Of a DNA stretch of 64,000 nt, positions 23,629 through 32,867 are shown one piece after another. The stretch covers positions 4,712,001 through 4,776,000 of the forward strand of contig NZ_AP022615.1 in assembly GCF_010730745.1 (NCBI RefSeq). The letters are read 5' to 3'. The translations under genes and the position numbers were made by a program. The stretch is from Mycobacterium heidelbergense (GTDB lineage: Bacteria; Actinomycetota; Actinomycetes; Mycobacteriales; Mycobacteriaceae). Each line of letters begins with the position of its first letter. Positions within the stretch are counted from its first letter, which is position 1. Under the pieces are notes generated by a model, which saw nothing but the letters and a program-made list of their open reading frames with translations, searched no databases and was not told the origin of the DNA.

Positions 23629-25977
23629 ATGCGTCGCAGCCTGATGACCTCTTACGCAGTGCGGCGGGCCGTGTTCGCGATTGCTCTGCTGCTCATCGTC
23701 TATCTGGCCGCGCTGGCGCTGCAGCCCGCCATCCTGGACAGGCTGCCGCACTGGCTGAGGTGGTTCGGCCGCCCGGGATCGATGCTGACGGTTGGGATTG
23801 TGGTGGCCGTGCTGGTCACGGTTTGTGTACTGGCCTTCCAATCAGAAGGCAGTACCCGATTGGTGGGCTTTTCGTTCACGGTTGTCGCCGGCCTCGTCAC
23901 CACGAGTGCGGTGCTGGGTCTCAGCTCGTATTGGCGATGTCACGACGCCAGCCATCCCGCCGTGTACACGCCGCTGGTAGCGACGGCCCAGTTGGTCACG
24001 GGCAGCGTCGGTGACTTCTCGCTAGGCTCGGTAACCTGCCCGAGCCCCACCCCGGTCGGACTGCAAGTGGCACAGATCGCGACGCTGTCGGCGATCATGA
24101 TCGGAGTGGGCGGCGTCGTGGTCGGCGTGTTCCATTCGCAGGTTGACAGGCTCCGGGCCAACCTCGCCGAATCCGTCACCGTCATCGTGGGTATCGATGA
24201 GGACAGCCAACCGATCATCAGCGCGGTCGCGCAGACGCTGGACCGGCGCAGCACCCTGGTTGTCATCACCAGCGCGGGTGACGACCGCGTACAGCGGGCC
24301 CGCAGGCAGGGCGCGCGGGTGGTGTTGGTGGATTTCAACAGGCCGTCCACCCTCGTGTCGCCCCGGCTGTGGCGCCGCCTCGGCCGGCTCTACCTGATGT
24401 CGGCCGACCCGGCGACCAACCTGTCGTGGCTGGACCTGATCAGTCGCCGACTTGCCGAGGTCGGCCACGAGCAGCGGTTGCCGCTCATCGTGCGCATCGA
24501 CGATCCATGGCTGGCCGAAGCATGGCGCGACCAGCAGTTCGGCGGATCCAACACCCGATGGGCGGCCGATGTGATCGGCAAGTACGCGGTTACCGCCGGC
24601 CGGCTCCTCGACAGCATCATCACCACCGAGACCATACAGCGCGTATTCATCTGCGGGACTTCACAATTGACCCTGGCACTATGTGCCAACATGAACCGCC
24701 GCCACCTAGAGCGCGACTTCTATACCGCGCCCGGCAGCAGCCCGCTGCCGGCACTGACCCTCGTCGAAAGCGATGCCGAGGAATACCTGCGGGATCACGA
24801 GCTTTACCGTCAGCAAGCCGGAGTCATGTGCGACGGACCGGCGATCGACGCGGTGGCCGAGACGCCGACGGCGTCGACCTTGCAGCGCCTGATCGGCGAT
24901 AGTGACCCGAAAACCACGGCGGCGATCCTGGTCGACAGCCAGGTCTCGACGACCGGGGCGCGGCTGGCCGCCCGCTTTCCCGAAATGCCCATCTATGCCT
25001 GGGATCCTAAGGCCCGCGGCACCGAGGACTCGTTGGAGATCGTCGGCATGTTGCAGCCCTACGGGCTGGCGCTGGACACGCGCGAGGGCCAGGTCCAGGA
25101 CGCTTGGGAACGAGCGGCAAGGCTGATCCACGAACGTTATGTCGCCACGATCGACCCGAAGGCGCCGCGGTCGCCCGCGGCTCTGCCGTGGGCTCAGCTG
25201 GGCGAGTTCTACCGCGGATCCAACCGGCGTCAGGTGCGCAACGCGCTGCGGATGGTCGAACAGATCGCGGGGCACACCTGGAACACCTGGGGCAGCCCGC
25301 CAGTGCAGCTGTCCGGACACGTCATGGCCAATTCGTCAGCGCTGGAACAGCTTTCGCTTATGGGTTTCGACCATAACTCGGCGATGAACATGGCGAAGGC
25401 AGAACACGAGGACTGGTGCCGCTATTACCGCCGCAACGGCTGGAAGTACGGTTCGCCCCGCGACGACACCCACAAGATCCACGACAAGCTGGTCGACTGG
25501 CCGGTGGTCGAAAGCAATCCGGATCTGCTCAACGCCGCGGTGCGCAGCTTGGCGGCCACACTGTGGCGTCTGCAACAGCTCGGCTATCGGTCACGTCCGC
25601 TGTGGCAAACCTTCACTCGGGTCGGGTCGGTCGCCGCGGAACAACGAAGTACAGCGTGGACGTGGACATCAGATTCGGGGCACACCATGCACGCCGCCGC
25701 TGGAGATTGGACGGTACACGAGGACGGAAAGATGTGGTCGGTGCGCGATGACATTTTCCGGGACACCTACGAGCCGGACGGCGAAGGGCAGTGGCGCAGA
25801 AAGGGATTAGTCCAGGCCCGGCCAGCGCAGCCGGGCGAGACGATCAACACCCTGGAGGGCCCGACGACTGCCGCGGAAGGTGACTGGGTTGTGCGAGGCG
25901 CCAATGCTGAGCAATGGCCGGTTCCCGGTGACGAGTTCGTGCAGCGTTACACCGAATTCCATCCGCCGACTAACTAG
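23629..25977 (+). CDS. membrane protein with TrkA-N-like and RyR domains
   Basis: A 782-aa protein started at ATG 23629, with AAAGGAGAT 11 bases upstream. Three or four membrane helices lie in residues 8-160 (VFAIALLLIVYLAALAL, MLTVGIVVAVLVTVCVLAF, TLSAIMIGVGGVVVGVF). A Rossmann-like ligand-binding region resembling RCK/TrkA-N follows (SVTVIVGIDEDSQPIISAV.., GARVVLVDFNR), then a second such lobe (QRVFICGTSQLTLALCANM). A RyR domain lies near residues 520-630 (GEFYRGSNRRQVRNALRMV, MAKAEHEDWCRYYRRNGW). A C-terminal domain has repeated GDW.V.....W.V..D.F..(T/R)Y. The layout suggests a ligand-gated channel or sensor. Function unproven. Confidence 0.8.
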   Translation: MRRSLMTSYAVRRAVFAIALLLIVYLAALALQPAILDRLPHWLRWFGRPGSMLTVGIVVAVLVTVCVLAFQSEGSTRLVGFSFTVVAGLVTTSAVLGLSSYWRCHDASHPAVYTPLVATAQLVTGSVGDFSLGSVTCPSPTPVGLQVAQIATLSAIMIGVGGVVVGVFHSQVDRLRANLAESVTVIVGIDEDSQPIISAVAQTLDRRSTLVVITSAGDDRVQRARRQGARVVLVDFNRPSTLVSPRLWRRLGRLYLMSADPATNLSWLDLISRRLAEVGHEQRLPLIVRIDDPWLAEAWRDQQFGGSNTRWAADVIGKYAVTAGRLLDSIITTETIQRVFICGTSQLTLALCANMNRRHLERDFYTAPGSSPLPALTLVESDAEEYLRDHELYRQQAGVMCDGPAIDAVAETPTASTLQRLIGDSDPKTTAAILVDSQVSTTGARLAARFPEMPIYAWDPKARGTEDSLEIVGMLQPYGLALDTREGQVQDAWERAARLIHERYVATIDPKAPRSPAALPWAQLGEFYRGSNRRQVRNALRMVEQIAGHTWNTWGSPPVQLSGHVMANSSALEQLSLMGFDHNSAMNMAKAEHEDWCRYYRRNGWKYGSPRDDTHKIHDKLVDWPVVESNPDLLNAAVRSLAATLWRLQQLGYRSRPLWQTFTRVGSVAAEQRSTAWTWTSDSGHTMHAAAGDWTVHEDGKMWSVRDDIFRDTYEPDGEGQWRRKGLVQARPAQPGETINTLEGPTTAAEGDWVVRGANAEQWPVPGDEFVQRYTEFHPPTN

Positions 25978-27148
25978 TGATTCCAGCTAGTTCGCCTGCC
26001 ACCGCATCGAATGCGCGCAACGTGTCTAACAGTGTCTGCGGGTCTTGAAAATCCGGCTGGGTGGATAGCTTGGCGGCGATCAGGTCCGCGGCCCGGTTGA
26101 CGTAGATCATCTGACCACACATGCCCTGGCACAACACAATGTTGTTGCCCGGGTAGGGAAACCACACTTGGTTGCGATACATCCCGCCGGGCATTTGGTT
26201 CTCGCCCGGGCCGGCGGCGAACGCCTGACGCGAGTCCGGACCGCCGTCGAGAGTGTCGGCGATCCACGCCGCCGGCACCACTTGCTGGCCGATCAACGAG
26301 ACACCGTCGCGCAAGAACAGCGACCCGAACCGGATCATGTCGGTCAGACAGGCGTTGATGCCGCCGTCGAAGAATCCGGTGCCGTCCGCGTCGATGCCGA
26401 TGCTGGCGTCGTATTGGGCACCGATGCGGCTCCACAGCAGTTCCGACATCAGTTCGGGCATCCGCTGGCCGGCGGCGACCTCGCAGATCCAGCCGAGTAC
26501 GTCGGTTTCACAGGAGCGATATTCGAACGGACCGCCGTGTGCCGACTTCTGCCGCAAGGTCAGCAGGTAGTCACGCAGCGTGGCGGGGCTGTCCGGACTG
26601 CTCCGGGGTGCCCACCCCATCGCCTGGTCGAGCATGTGTACCTCCGCGGTCGGGTGAAGGTAATTGTCTGAGAAGGCGATGCCCGATCTCATGTCCAGCA
26701 AGTGACGCACCGTCGCACCGACGTACCCGGAATTCACCAGGGCGGGAACGTATTTCGTGACCGGCGCGTCCAGCTCGATCGCACCGGCCTCGTGCAGCGC
26801 ACCCGTCACGGTTGCCACCAGCGACTTGCTCACCGAGAACAGCAGGTGTCGGGTGTCGGCCTGCAAGCCGTCAACATACTCCTCGACCACCAGCGAACCG
26901 CGGTGGGCGACGGCCCACCCGTCGGTAGCGGTGCCCGTCATCACCGCGCCGACGGTGGTGGTCACCCCGTCGGTGTTGGTCATCGGGATCTCGGCGATCG
27001 GGGCACTGGCTGCGGGTAACGCTGCGGCGGGCCCGATCCCGCGCGAGATCAGCGCCGTCGGCACGAACTCTTCGACGTGCTGGAATGACCAATGCGAATA
27101 TGGCTCTGACAGCCAGTTGTCCAGTGAGATACCCGCCGGGGCGCTCAC
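25970..27148 (-). CDS. serine beta-lactamase-like hydrolase (penicillin-binding-protein fold)
   Basis: A 392-aa cytoplasmic-looking hydrolase of the beta-lactamase/6-aminohexanoate-dimer hydrolase family. The nucleophile motif SxxK is in LLFSVSKSLVATV, and the Tyr motif probably in GPFEYRSCETD. Other family blocks: TVRHLLDMRSGI, GWICEVAAGQ, DMIRFGSLFLRDG. It starts GTG at 27148, overlapping the stop of the ATP-grasp gene by four bases (GTGA), so the two are co-translated. Its 3' end overlaps the RyR gene tail by eight bases. The likely substrate is an amide or ester, possibly the product of the ligase. Confidence 0.85.
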   Translation of the reverse strand: MSAPAGISLDNWLSEPYSHWSFQHVEEFVPTALISRGIGPAAALPAASAPIAEIPMTNTDGVTTTVGAVMTGTATDGWAVAHRGSLVVEEYVDGLQADTRHLLFSVSKSLVATVTGALHEAGAIELDAPVTKYVPALVNSGYVGATVRHLLDMRSGIAFSDNYLHPTAEVHMLDQAMGWAPRSSPDSPATLRDYLLTLRQKSAHGGPFEYRSCETDVLGWICEVAAGQRMPELMSELLWSRIGAQYDASIGIDADGTGFFDGGINACLTDMIRFGSLFLRDGVSLIGQQVVPAAWIADTLDGGPDSRQAFAAGPGENQMPGGMYRNQVWFPYPGNNIVLCQGMCGQMIYVNRAADLIAAKLSTQPDFQDPQTLLDTLRAFDAVAGELAGITS

Positions 27149-28623
27149 GCTCGTGCGACGAGCCGCGAGACGATCGGCGCGGCGGGCGCCAGGGGTGTTG
27201 AGGTGAACTTCGCCTTCATGCCTTTGACCCAGCGTTGGCAGCGGTCGGTGAGCCGGTAGTCGTCGGTCTGCAGGTGTGAGCGAGTGACGAGCACGCCGAG
27301 TTGGGCGCCCTCGGAACGTAAGTCGCCGGGCGCCGCGACCCGCATGTAAAAAGCCTCGGACCCGTCGAGCAGTGTGGCCCAGTCGTTGGCGGACCGTGCA
27401 AAGGAGACACGCCCGTCGTCGTCGATGCGCCAGACCCCGGTGCGCGGCGTCGCGGTGAAGATCTCGAGATCCGGCGACGTCTCCGTGATGATCACTTGGC
27501 CCCAGACCTCGTCCTCGCCATAGCCGCGCTCCCAGCGCGCGTTGATCTCGTCGATGTCGAGCTCGTAGTCCACGTCCATGTACTCGAGCAGGTGAAAGAG
27601 AAACAGCGGCATGTCGGCGTAGGCCTCGGTGGTCAGGTTCGTCATCGGGCTAGCGCCACTCAGGCGCGGATTCACCTCGCCGAGGTAAAGCTCGTTGGAG
27701 TCGAGGTCATGCAGCAGGTCCACCTCGAAGTAGCCGCGGTAACCCTCGCGGCGCATGACGTCGCCCAGCTTTCCCACCATTTCTCGCGCGGCGCGCGTCT
27801 GTGCGGGCGGCAGCACTTCGCGCCAGATGTCATTGCCGCACCAGCTGCCCCGGTGCGGAGTCAGCTCCGAATAGCCGACGAGACTGGTCATCGCGGGGCC
27901 GATCACGGTGCCGTGACGTGTCACGGCACCCTCGAGGCACACCTCCACATTGCGAATGCGCTTCATCACCTTGAGTTCCTGCCCGACCAGGTCACGGGCG
28001 CACTTGTCCCAGTCGCCCTGACCGTGCACAAAGAACGTCCCGCTGCCGGCGTTGCCAAAGGCGATCGAGATGACGAGGTCATCTCCTAATCCGGCGTCTT
28101 GTGCGAGCGCCAGCAGTTCGTCGTAGGAGCCGGCCCGCCCGATCACATTGGGCACGCTCGGTACCCCCGCCTCGTTGGCCAGGCGCGTCATGACGATCTT
28201 GGAGCCCAGGCGCTGACGCAACTCAATGGGCGGGTGCATGACCTCAAGACCCGCCTGCCGCGCCAGGGCCTGGATTTCCTCGTTCATCATCACAAAGCAG
28301 CACTTGCCACCGGGACCTTTGCCCCCGATGAAGTCGAGTGTCTCGGGATCGGACAAGAGATGGCTGCACACCTCGTCCATGGAGTCGAAATCACGGCGGT
28401 CGCGTCGCCGGGGCACGAACACGCGAGAGTGCGTGCCTTCGAAAGAGTCAAAGTACGTGAGGTAGAAGAAGTTTCGTATCCAGCGGTCGACGCCTAGCAG
28501 GTTGAACGGGGTCGGCGAGATGAAGTACAGCGGCACCTTGTTCGTGTGAAAGAACGCGCGTATGTCCGAGAGGCCATTCAGCACGCGACGCGGCTGGGAC
28601 TCCCCCCCGACGGCCACGATCAC
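27145..28623 (-). CDS. ATP-grasp ligase (biotin-carboxylase-like)
   Basis: A 492-aa enzyme with an ATP-grasp fold: N-terminal region with FFHTNKVPLYFISPTPFN, central lysine and glycine elements (LGSKIVMTRLANEAGVPSVPNV), a flexible ATP loop (ISIAFGNAGSGTFFV), and the metal-binding GYFEVDLLHD with LYLGEVNPRLSGASPMTN. Many mycobacterial relatives are labelled biotin carboxylase, but there is no biotin-carrier domain, so it may be a carboxylate-amine ligase. Starts GTG 28623 after GGGAGG. Coupled by GTGA to the serine hydrolase gene. Confidence 0.82.
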   Translation of the reverse strand: MIVAVGGESQPRRVLNGLSDIRAFFHTNKVPLYFISPTPFNLLGVDRWIRNFFYLTYFDSFEGTHSRVFVPRRRDRRDFDSMDEVCSHLLSDPETLDFIGGKGPGGKCCFVMMNEEIQALARQAGLEVMHPPIELRQRLGSKIVMTRLANEAGVPSVPNVIGRAGSYDELLALAQDAGLGDDLVISIAFGNAGSGTFFVHGQGDWDKCARDLVGQELKVMKRIRNVEVCLEGAVTRHGTVIGPAMTSLVGYSELTPHRGSWCGNDIWREVLPPAQTRAAREMVGKLGDVMRREGYRGYFEVDLLHDLDSNELYLGEVNPRLSGASPMTNLTTEAYADMPLFLFHLLEYMDVDYELDIDEINARWERGYGEDEVWGQVIITETSPDLEIFTATPRTGVWRIDDDGRVSFARSANDWATLLDGSEAFYMRVAAPGDLRSEGAQLGVLVTRSHLQTDDYRLTDRCQRWVKGMKAKFTSTPLAPAAPIVSRLVARA

Positions 28624-28726
28624 GCCTCCCGCGGTGACGTCGACTCACATATCTGCATGCCCACCAGTGTGCACCTGCCTATCGCCGTGTGCAGAGTGGA
28701 GTGCCCGCATCCCGAATCGAATCTGG

Positions 28727-29215
28727 CTAACCCTCCTTGAGGAGGTTCGTGAGGAAAGCGGGTAACCGGCCAGCGTCAAAGTCATAAAACCGCGCCCATT
28801 GCGGCTCGATCGAGATGCGCACCATCTGCTGATACGTCGACCGCACGTTGCGTTCGAATTCGGCAAGTTGAGGTTCGTCCATTGACCTCCTCGCTGCCGC
28901 GAGGTACTCCTCGGTGACGCCGTCGACGGTTTCCAGTGTGGCGAGGCCACGCACCAAGAGGGCCTTCGCCTCTCCCGGCGTGGTGCCGGTGTCGATCGTC
29001 AGTGCGACTTCCGGGCGGGCCGAAAGCGCGCGGGCTTTCGGGGAGGTCGGTGCCGTGGAGACAACGATGCGTTCGCCGGTCCAGTAGAACCCGACGGGGA
29101 TGACCCGCGGGAAGCCATCGTGTCCGTTGTAGGCGAGCCGGGCCATGGAGCCGGAGAGTAGCTTCTGGGCACCGGGGTGGGCGAGCTCTCGAGCCAACTC
29201 CTGCTTGTTCATCAC
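28727..29215 (-). CDS. PNPOx-like (pyridoxamine phosphate oxidase fold) flavin/F420-type protein
   Basis: A 162-aa split-barrel protein: LLSGSMARLAYNGHDGFPRVIPVGFYWTGERIVVST, SPKARALSARPEVALTIDTG, LLVRGLATLE. It belongs to the pyridoxamine 5'-phosphate oxidase-like superfamily, which in mycobacteria includes many F420- or FMN-dependent reductases and haem-binding proteins. The exact cofactor is unclear. Starts GTG 29215 or ATG 29212. It is flanked by the ATP-grasp and alpha/beta-hydrolase genes on the same strand. Confidence 0.83.
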   Translation of the reverse strand: MMNKQELARELAHPGAQKLLSGSMARLAYNGHDGFPRVIPVGFYWTGERIVVSTAPTSPKARALSARPEVALTIDTGTTPGEAKALLVRGLATLETVDGVTEEYLAAARRSMDEPQLAEFERNVRSTYQQMVRISIEPQWARFYDFDAGRLPAFLTNLLKEG

Positions 29216-29324
29216 ACCGGTACTCCTACCCTATCCGGCCCGAGCTTGAAACGTACTTCGATGAAGGACAAACATCACCGCGACGAATTCACCTCTGGTG
29301 AAACCACATTGGACCAGGTTTTCC

Positions 29325-30152
29325 CTAGGAGGGCCTCATGAATGTGCGCAGTGAGTCGTTGTACTTCTGCGGACCTTCCCAGAACATCGCGTGGCCCCCA
29401 CCTTCGTCAGCTTCGAAAACGACGAAGGAAGAGCCCGGAACGGCCTCGTGGATCCCTTGCGTGATTTTCACGGGTACCTTCGACGCGCGTCCGCCAATGA
29501 CCAGGGTGGGCACCTTGACCAACGCATACGCATCCCACCAATCACCGAAGGCGGCCCAGCGAAAAAGTTTGGCCATGTACGGGCGAGGGAGCTTGAGCCC
29601 CTCACAGTAGAAGGCCTCCTTCGCCGACTCCTCCGCGTCGTCGGTGAGGAATTGGTCGCTAAAACCCTTGGAGAAGGTGATGGCATCGGGACCTTCAAGG
29701 GCGTCAATCGCGGCCAATGCCTGGTCCGCACTGAAGATTCCGTCACGCAGGTGGCAGGGCGAATCGTCGGAGAAGACAATCGCCCGCAGTCGAGAATCAC
29801 CGTAAAGCTCGAGGTAGGTCAAAATGATTTTGCAGCTACCGGAATGGCCGAGGATCGTCACGTCGTTGAGGTCGAGTGCGCGGAGAAATCCGTCGAGGTC
29901 TTTGGCCAACGTAGAGTAGGTGTAGCCGTGCTCGGGTTTGTCCGACTCGCCATGACCACGGGGATCGAGAGCAATCACCCGGAACTCGTCGCACAGTCCT
30001 TCAAGCTGATGCTTGTACAGCGACGCGGCATGACCGAGTCCGGGCAACATCATCAGCACCCGGCCCGCGCCGGCCTCCCAGTAGCGCAAAGTCACCCCCG
30101 GTGCGACCTCGACGCCCTTTAATTCAGCCCGCAATGAGAACGATGTGGTCAC
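29325..30152 (-). CDS. alpha/beta hydrolase
   Basis: A 275-aa alpha/beta-hydrolase-fold enzyme. Oxyanion/HG-like MMLPGLGHAASLYKHQ, IALDPRGHGESDKPE, nucleophile elbow ILGHSGSCKIIL, acidic residue on a late strand (VPTLVIGG region), and catalytic His in GGGHAMFWEGP. I chose GTG 30152 with GGGAGG seven bases upstream rather than the ATG at 30167. It is divergent from the P450 gene with 169 bp between. Substrate unknown; an esterase or haloperoxidase-like role is possible. Confidence 0.88.
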   Translation of the reverse strand: MTTSFSLRAELKGVEVAPGVTLRYWEAGAGRVLMMLPGLGHAASLYKHQLEGLCDEFRVIALDPRGHGESDKPEHGYTYSTLAKDLDGFLRALDLNDVTILGHSGSCKIILTYLELYGDSRLRAIVFSDDSPCHLRDGIFSADQALAAIDALEGPDAITFSKGFSDQFLTDDAEESAKEAFYCEGLKLPRPYMAKLFRWAAFGDWWDAYALVKVPTLVIGGRASKVPVKITQGIHEAVPGSSFVVFEADEGGGHAMFWEGPQKYNDSLRTFMRPS

Positions 30153-30321
30153 CGCACTACCTCCCATCGACTTGCTCGCTATCTCGCTATGAGGCCTATG
30201 AGGCCGTCACCTTCGGGTCGTCAGCCTATGGCCGTACGCTAGAAGTCCGTCGGCCGCACTACGACACAGGTCATGCAGCACCCACAAGGGAGCGATCATC
30301 ACGCAGTTTCAGGACACGTCG

Positions 30322-31524
30322 GTGGGCGCCTCGATTGTGTTGGACAGCCCGGCCATTGTGGCCAACCCGTTCCCGGTCTATGAGCAGTTACGTCGGGAAG
30401 CCCCGGTCTATCGAACTCGGATGAGCTATCTGGGCGAAGCTGACGTCTATGCGCTGTCCCGGTACCGGGACTGCGTCGATCTGCTCACCGACGATCGCAT
30501 GCGCCGGACTATCGAAAGGCCTGAGCCACTGCTGCCGGTACCCAAGGCATTTCAGCTATTGACCACCGACAGCATGCTCGTCAAAGACCGACCGGAGCAT
30601 TCGCGGCTGCGCAAGCTGGCCAGTCGCACGTTCGGCCGGAAAGCCATCGCCCGTATGTCAGAGCGCATCGACGCCATCACCGGCGACCTGCTCGACGCGT
30701 TCACCCCCGGCCAGCAGATCGACCTGCAGGCCGACTACGCGGCGCCAGTCACATTCACCGTGCTCAGCCAGATGGTCTGCGCTGATGAAGCCGACCAGGC
30801 CCGCTTCCCCGAGATCAATCAGATGCTCGGGGCGCTGGGAATGCCCCAATATGGGATTGGGCAGATGTTGGCCAAGGCAGAGGGCACGGCCGCGTTCGTG
30901 CGCGAAATGATTGAGCGGCGCCGGGCCGAGCCGGCCGATGACATCGTGACCATGTTGGTCCACGCGAACGAGGACGGCGACACGCTGTCCGACGACGAAA
31001 TCGTCGCGATGTTGTTTCTGCTGGTGGTCGCCGACTCGGAAACCACCTTCAGCCTGATCGCCAATGGCGTCGCCGCTCTGCTGACCCACCCCGACCAACT
31101 TGATCTGCTCAAAACCCGCCCGGATCTGATCGATTCTGCGGTCGAGGAGATCCTGCGCTATACCGGCACCATCGGGAGCACCGAAGTGTTCCACCCCCAG
31201 GAGGACATCGAGTTGCATGGGGTCACCATCCCGCGCGGGGCGAGGATCCTCCCGTTGTTGGCCTCGGCAAACCGCGACCCCGCGGTGTTCGACGATCCCG
31301 ATACTTTCGACATCACCCGCACCCCCAACCGCCACATCGCCTTCAGCAAAGGCGCACACTTCTGCCTGGGCGCGAAACTTGCTCGGATGGAAGCAGGTAT
31401 CGCGATCTCGAACCTGATCAGCAAATTCCCAGAAATGCGACTGGCCGTCGACCCCGATGACTTGGAGATCGCGCGGGTGCCGATTCTGAGACGCTTCACC
31501 AGCCTGCCCGTCGTCCTCAACTGA
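30322..31524 (+). CDS. cytochrome P450
   Basis: A 400-aa soluble bacterial P450. The haem-thiolate loop AFSKGAHFCLGAKLARME gives C351 as ligand, ExxR is in VEEILRY, and the I-helix reads LVVADSETTFSLI (the usual AGxE/DT has D in place of G). The K-helix/meander region includes IPRGARILPLLASANRDPAVF. It starts GTG 30322 with AGGA upstream. The methyltransferase gene follows 88 bases later in the same direction. Such enzymes need a ferredoxin and reductase supplied elsewhere. The substrate and CYP family are not assignable from sequence alone. Confidence 0.93.
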   Translation: MGASIVLDSPAIVANPFPVYEQLRREAPVYRTRMSYLGEADVYALSRYRDCVDLLTDDRMRRTIERPEPLLPVPKAFQLLTTDSMLVKDRPEHSRLRKLASRTFGRKAIARMSERIDAITGDLLDAFTPGQQIDLQADYAAPVTFTVLSQMVCADEADQARFPEINQMLGALGMPQYGIGQMLAKAEGTAAFVREMIERRRAEPADDIVTMLVHANEDGDTLSDDEIVAMLFLLVVADSETTFSLIANGVAALLTHPDQLDLLKTRPDLIDSAVEEILRYTGTIGSTEVFHPQEDIELHGVTIPRGARILPLLASANRDPAVFDDPDTFDITRTPNRHIAFSKGAHFCLGAKLARMEAGIAISNLISKFPEMRLAVDPDDLEIARVPILRRFTSLPVVLN

Positions 31525-31612
31525 CCTGAGGTGAGGCGCCCGTGGCAAACTTCGGAATTCGCCTTACAGTAGATCGCGACGCCGGCGGGGTTCAAGGAGA
31601 AAGGCGACGAAC

Positions 31613-32482
31613 ATGACCGACGAGCTGACGCCGCATTTCGAGGACGTGCAGGCGCACTACGATCTATCCGACGACTTCTTCCGCCTGTTCCTCGATCGCA
31701 CCCAGATGTACACGTGCGCCTATTGGCTTGGCGGCGAGGACATGACCCTCGAACAGGCGCAGATCGCCAAGATCGACCTCTCGCTGAGCAAGCTGGGCCT
31801 GCAGCCGGGCATGACACTGCTGGACCTCGGTTGCGGCTGGGGCGCTGCCATGATGCGAGCCATCGAGAAATATGACGTCAACGTCGTCGGCTTGACGCTG
31901 TCCAAGAACCAAGTTGCCCACGTCGAGCAGCTGTTCGCGGCGTCGGATAGCCCGCGTTCCAAGCGGGTGCTGCTCGAGGGCTGGGAACGCTTCCACGATC
32001 CGGTGGACCGGATCGTGGCGATCGGCCCGCTCGAGCATGTCGGCTACGACCGTTACACCGCTTTCTTCGAGAGGGCGTATGAGCTGTTGCCGGCCGGCGG
32101 CACGTTCTTGCTGCACACGATCACCGTCCTCTCGGAGAAGGAAATCATCGCGTCGGGATTGCCGCTGACTCCGGCGATAGTCGAATTCAGCGACTTCATG
32201 AAAACTGAAATCTTCCCCGGCGGCTATCTGCCGACCATCGATATGGTGAAGGAGTTCTCGGCGAAGGCCGGCTTCAAGCTGAAGCGTCGCCAGTCGCTGC
32301 AGCGGCATTACGCAAAGACTTTGGACGTCTGGGCCGCGGGCCTCGAGTCGCATAAGGACGAGGCCATCGCGATTCAGTCCGAAGAGATCTACGAGATGTA
32401 CATGCGCTATCTCACCGGCTGCGCGAATCTCTTCCACAAGGGCTACATCGACCTCAACCAATTCACTTTGCAGAAGCGGTGA
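31613..32482 (+). CDS. mycolic-acid-type cyclopropane/methyl transferase (CmaA/MmaA family)
   Basis: A 289-aa SAM-dependent methyltransferase that acts on lipid-bound unsaturated chains. Family blocks: VQAHYDLSDDFFRLFLD, the SAM-binding DLGCGWGAAM, NVVGLTLSKNQ, the active-site region IGPLEHVGYDRY with the bicarbonate-coordinating Glu, and FPGGYLPT. ATG 31613 is preceded by AAGGAGAAAGG. It keeps MYTCAYWLGGEDMTLEQAQ, with W at a place usually occupied by F. It may form an operon with the P450. The exact paralogue (cyclopropane, methoxy or other) cannot be decided. Confidence 0.9.
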   Translation: MTDELTPHFEDVQAHYDLSDDFFRLFLDRTQMYTCAYWLGGEDMTLEQAQIAKIDLSLSKLGLQPGMTLLDLGCGWGAAMMRAIEKYDVNVVGLTLSKNQVAHVEQLFAASDSPRSKRVLLEGWERFHDPVDRIVAIGPLEHVGYDRYTAFFERAYELLPAGGTFLLHTITVLSEKEIIASGLPLTPAIVEFSDFMKTEIFPGGYLPTIDMVKEFSAKAGFKLKRRQSLQRHYAKTLDVWAAGLESHKDEAIAIQSEEIYEMYMRYLTGCANLFHKGYIDLNQFTLQKR

Positions 32483-32493
32483 TTGCGGTCTCG

Positions 32494-32781
32494 TCAGCTG
32501 ATGCGCTCGATGGTGGCGAGTTCTGTCCCGATATGTTCACGAGCGATTTCGGCGTCGTAGTGCGCCTGTATGTTGATCCAGAACATGTCGCTCAGTCCTA
32601 GTGCACGCGAAAGCCGCAGCGCGGTGTCGGCGCTGATGCCGCGTTTGCCGTGCACGATCTCGTTGATACGGCGGGGTGGCACATCGATCGTTTTGGCGAT
32701 CCGATACTGCGAGATGCCCAGCGGGTCAAGGAATTCGGTCTTGAGAATCTCGCCGGAATGGGTGGGCGCGAAGTCGGCCAT
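32494..32781 (-). CDS. HigA-type antitoxin
   Basis: A 95-aa XRE-family antitoxin: MADFAPTHSGEILKTEFLDPL, ISQYRIAKTIDVPPRRINEIVHGKRGISADTALRLSRAL, and a short C-terminal helix. I chose ATG 32781. HigA antitoxins bind their operator and neutralise a HigB (RelE-fold) mRNA interferase, whose gene normally lies just upstream. Here only the last 23 codons of higB remain, so this antitoxin is orphaned. It may still regulate or may counter a toxin elsewhere. Confidence 0.88.
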   Translation of the reverse strand: MADFAPTHSGEILKTEFLDPLGISQYRIAKTIDVPPRRINEIVHGKRGISADTALRLSRALGLSDMFWINIQAHYDAEIAREHIGTELATIERIS

Positions 32782-32795
32782 TTGTGTTGTCCTTT

Positions 32796-32867
32796 CTAGT
32801 GATAGTCGACGAGTTCGACATTGCCGGCGCCGCTGGCACTCCAGGTGAAGCAGATGCGCCACTGGTG
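32796..32867 (-). pseudogene. HigB toxin, 3' remnant
   Basis: The minus strand encodes HQWRICFTWSASGAGNVELV DYH and a stop, the conserved end of HigB. The rest of the gene is missing, and another toxin-antitoxin module abuts it directly (stop codon at 32868). The fragment cannot encode a toxin. Confidence 0.83.

Noticed and set aside
31664..32461. 265-codon open frame opposite the methyltransferase gene
   Set aside because: Antisense shadow; the plus-strand gene has all family motifs.
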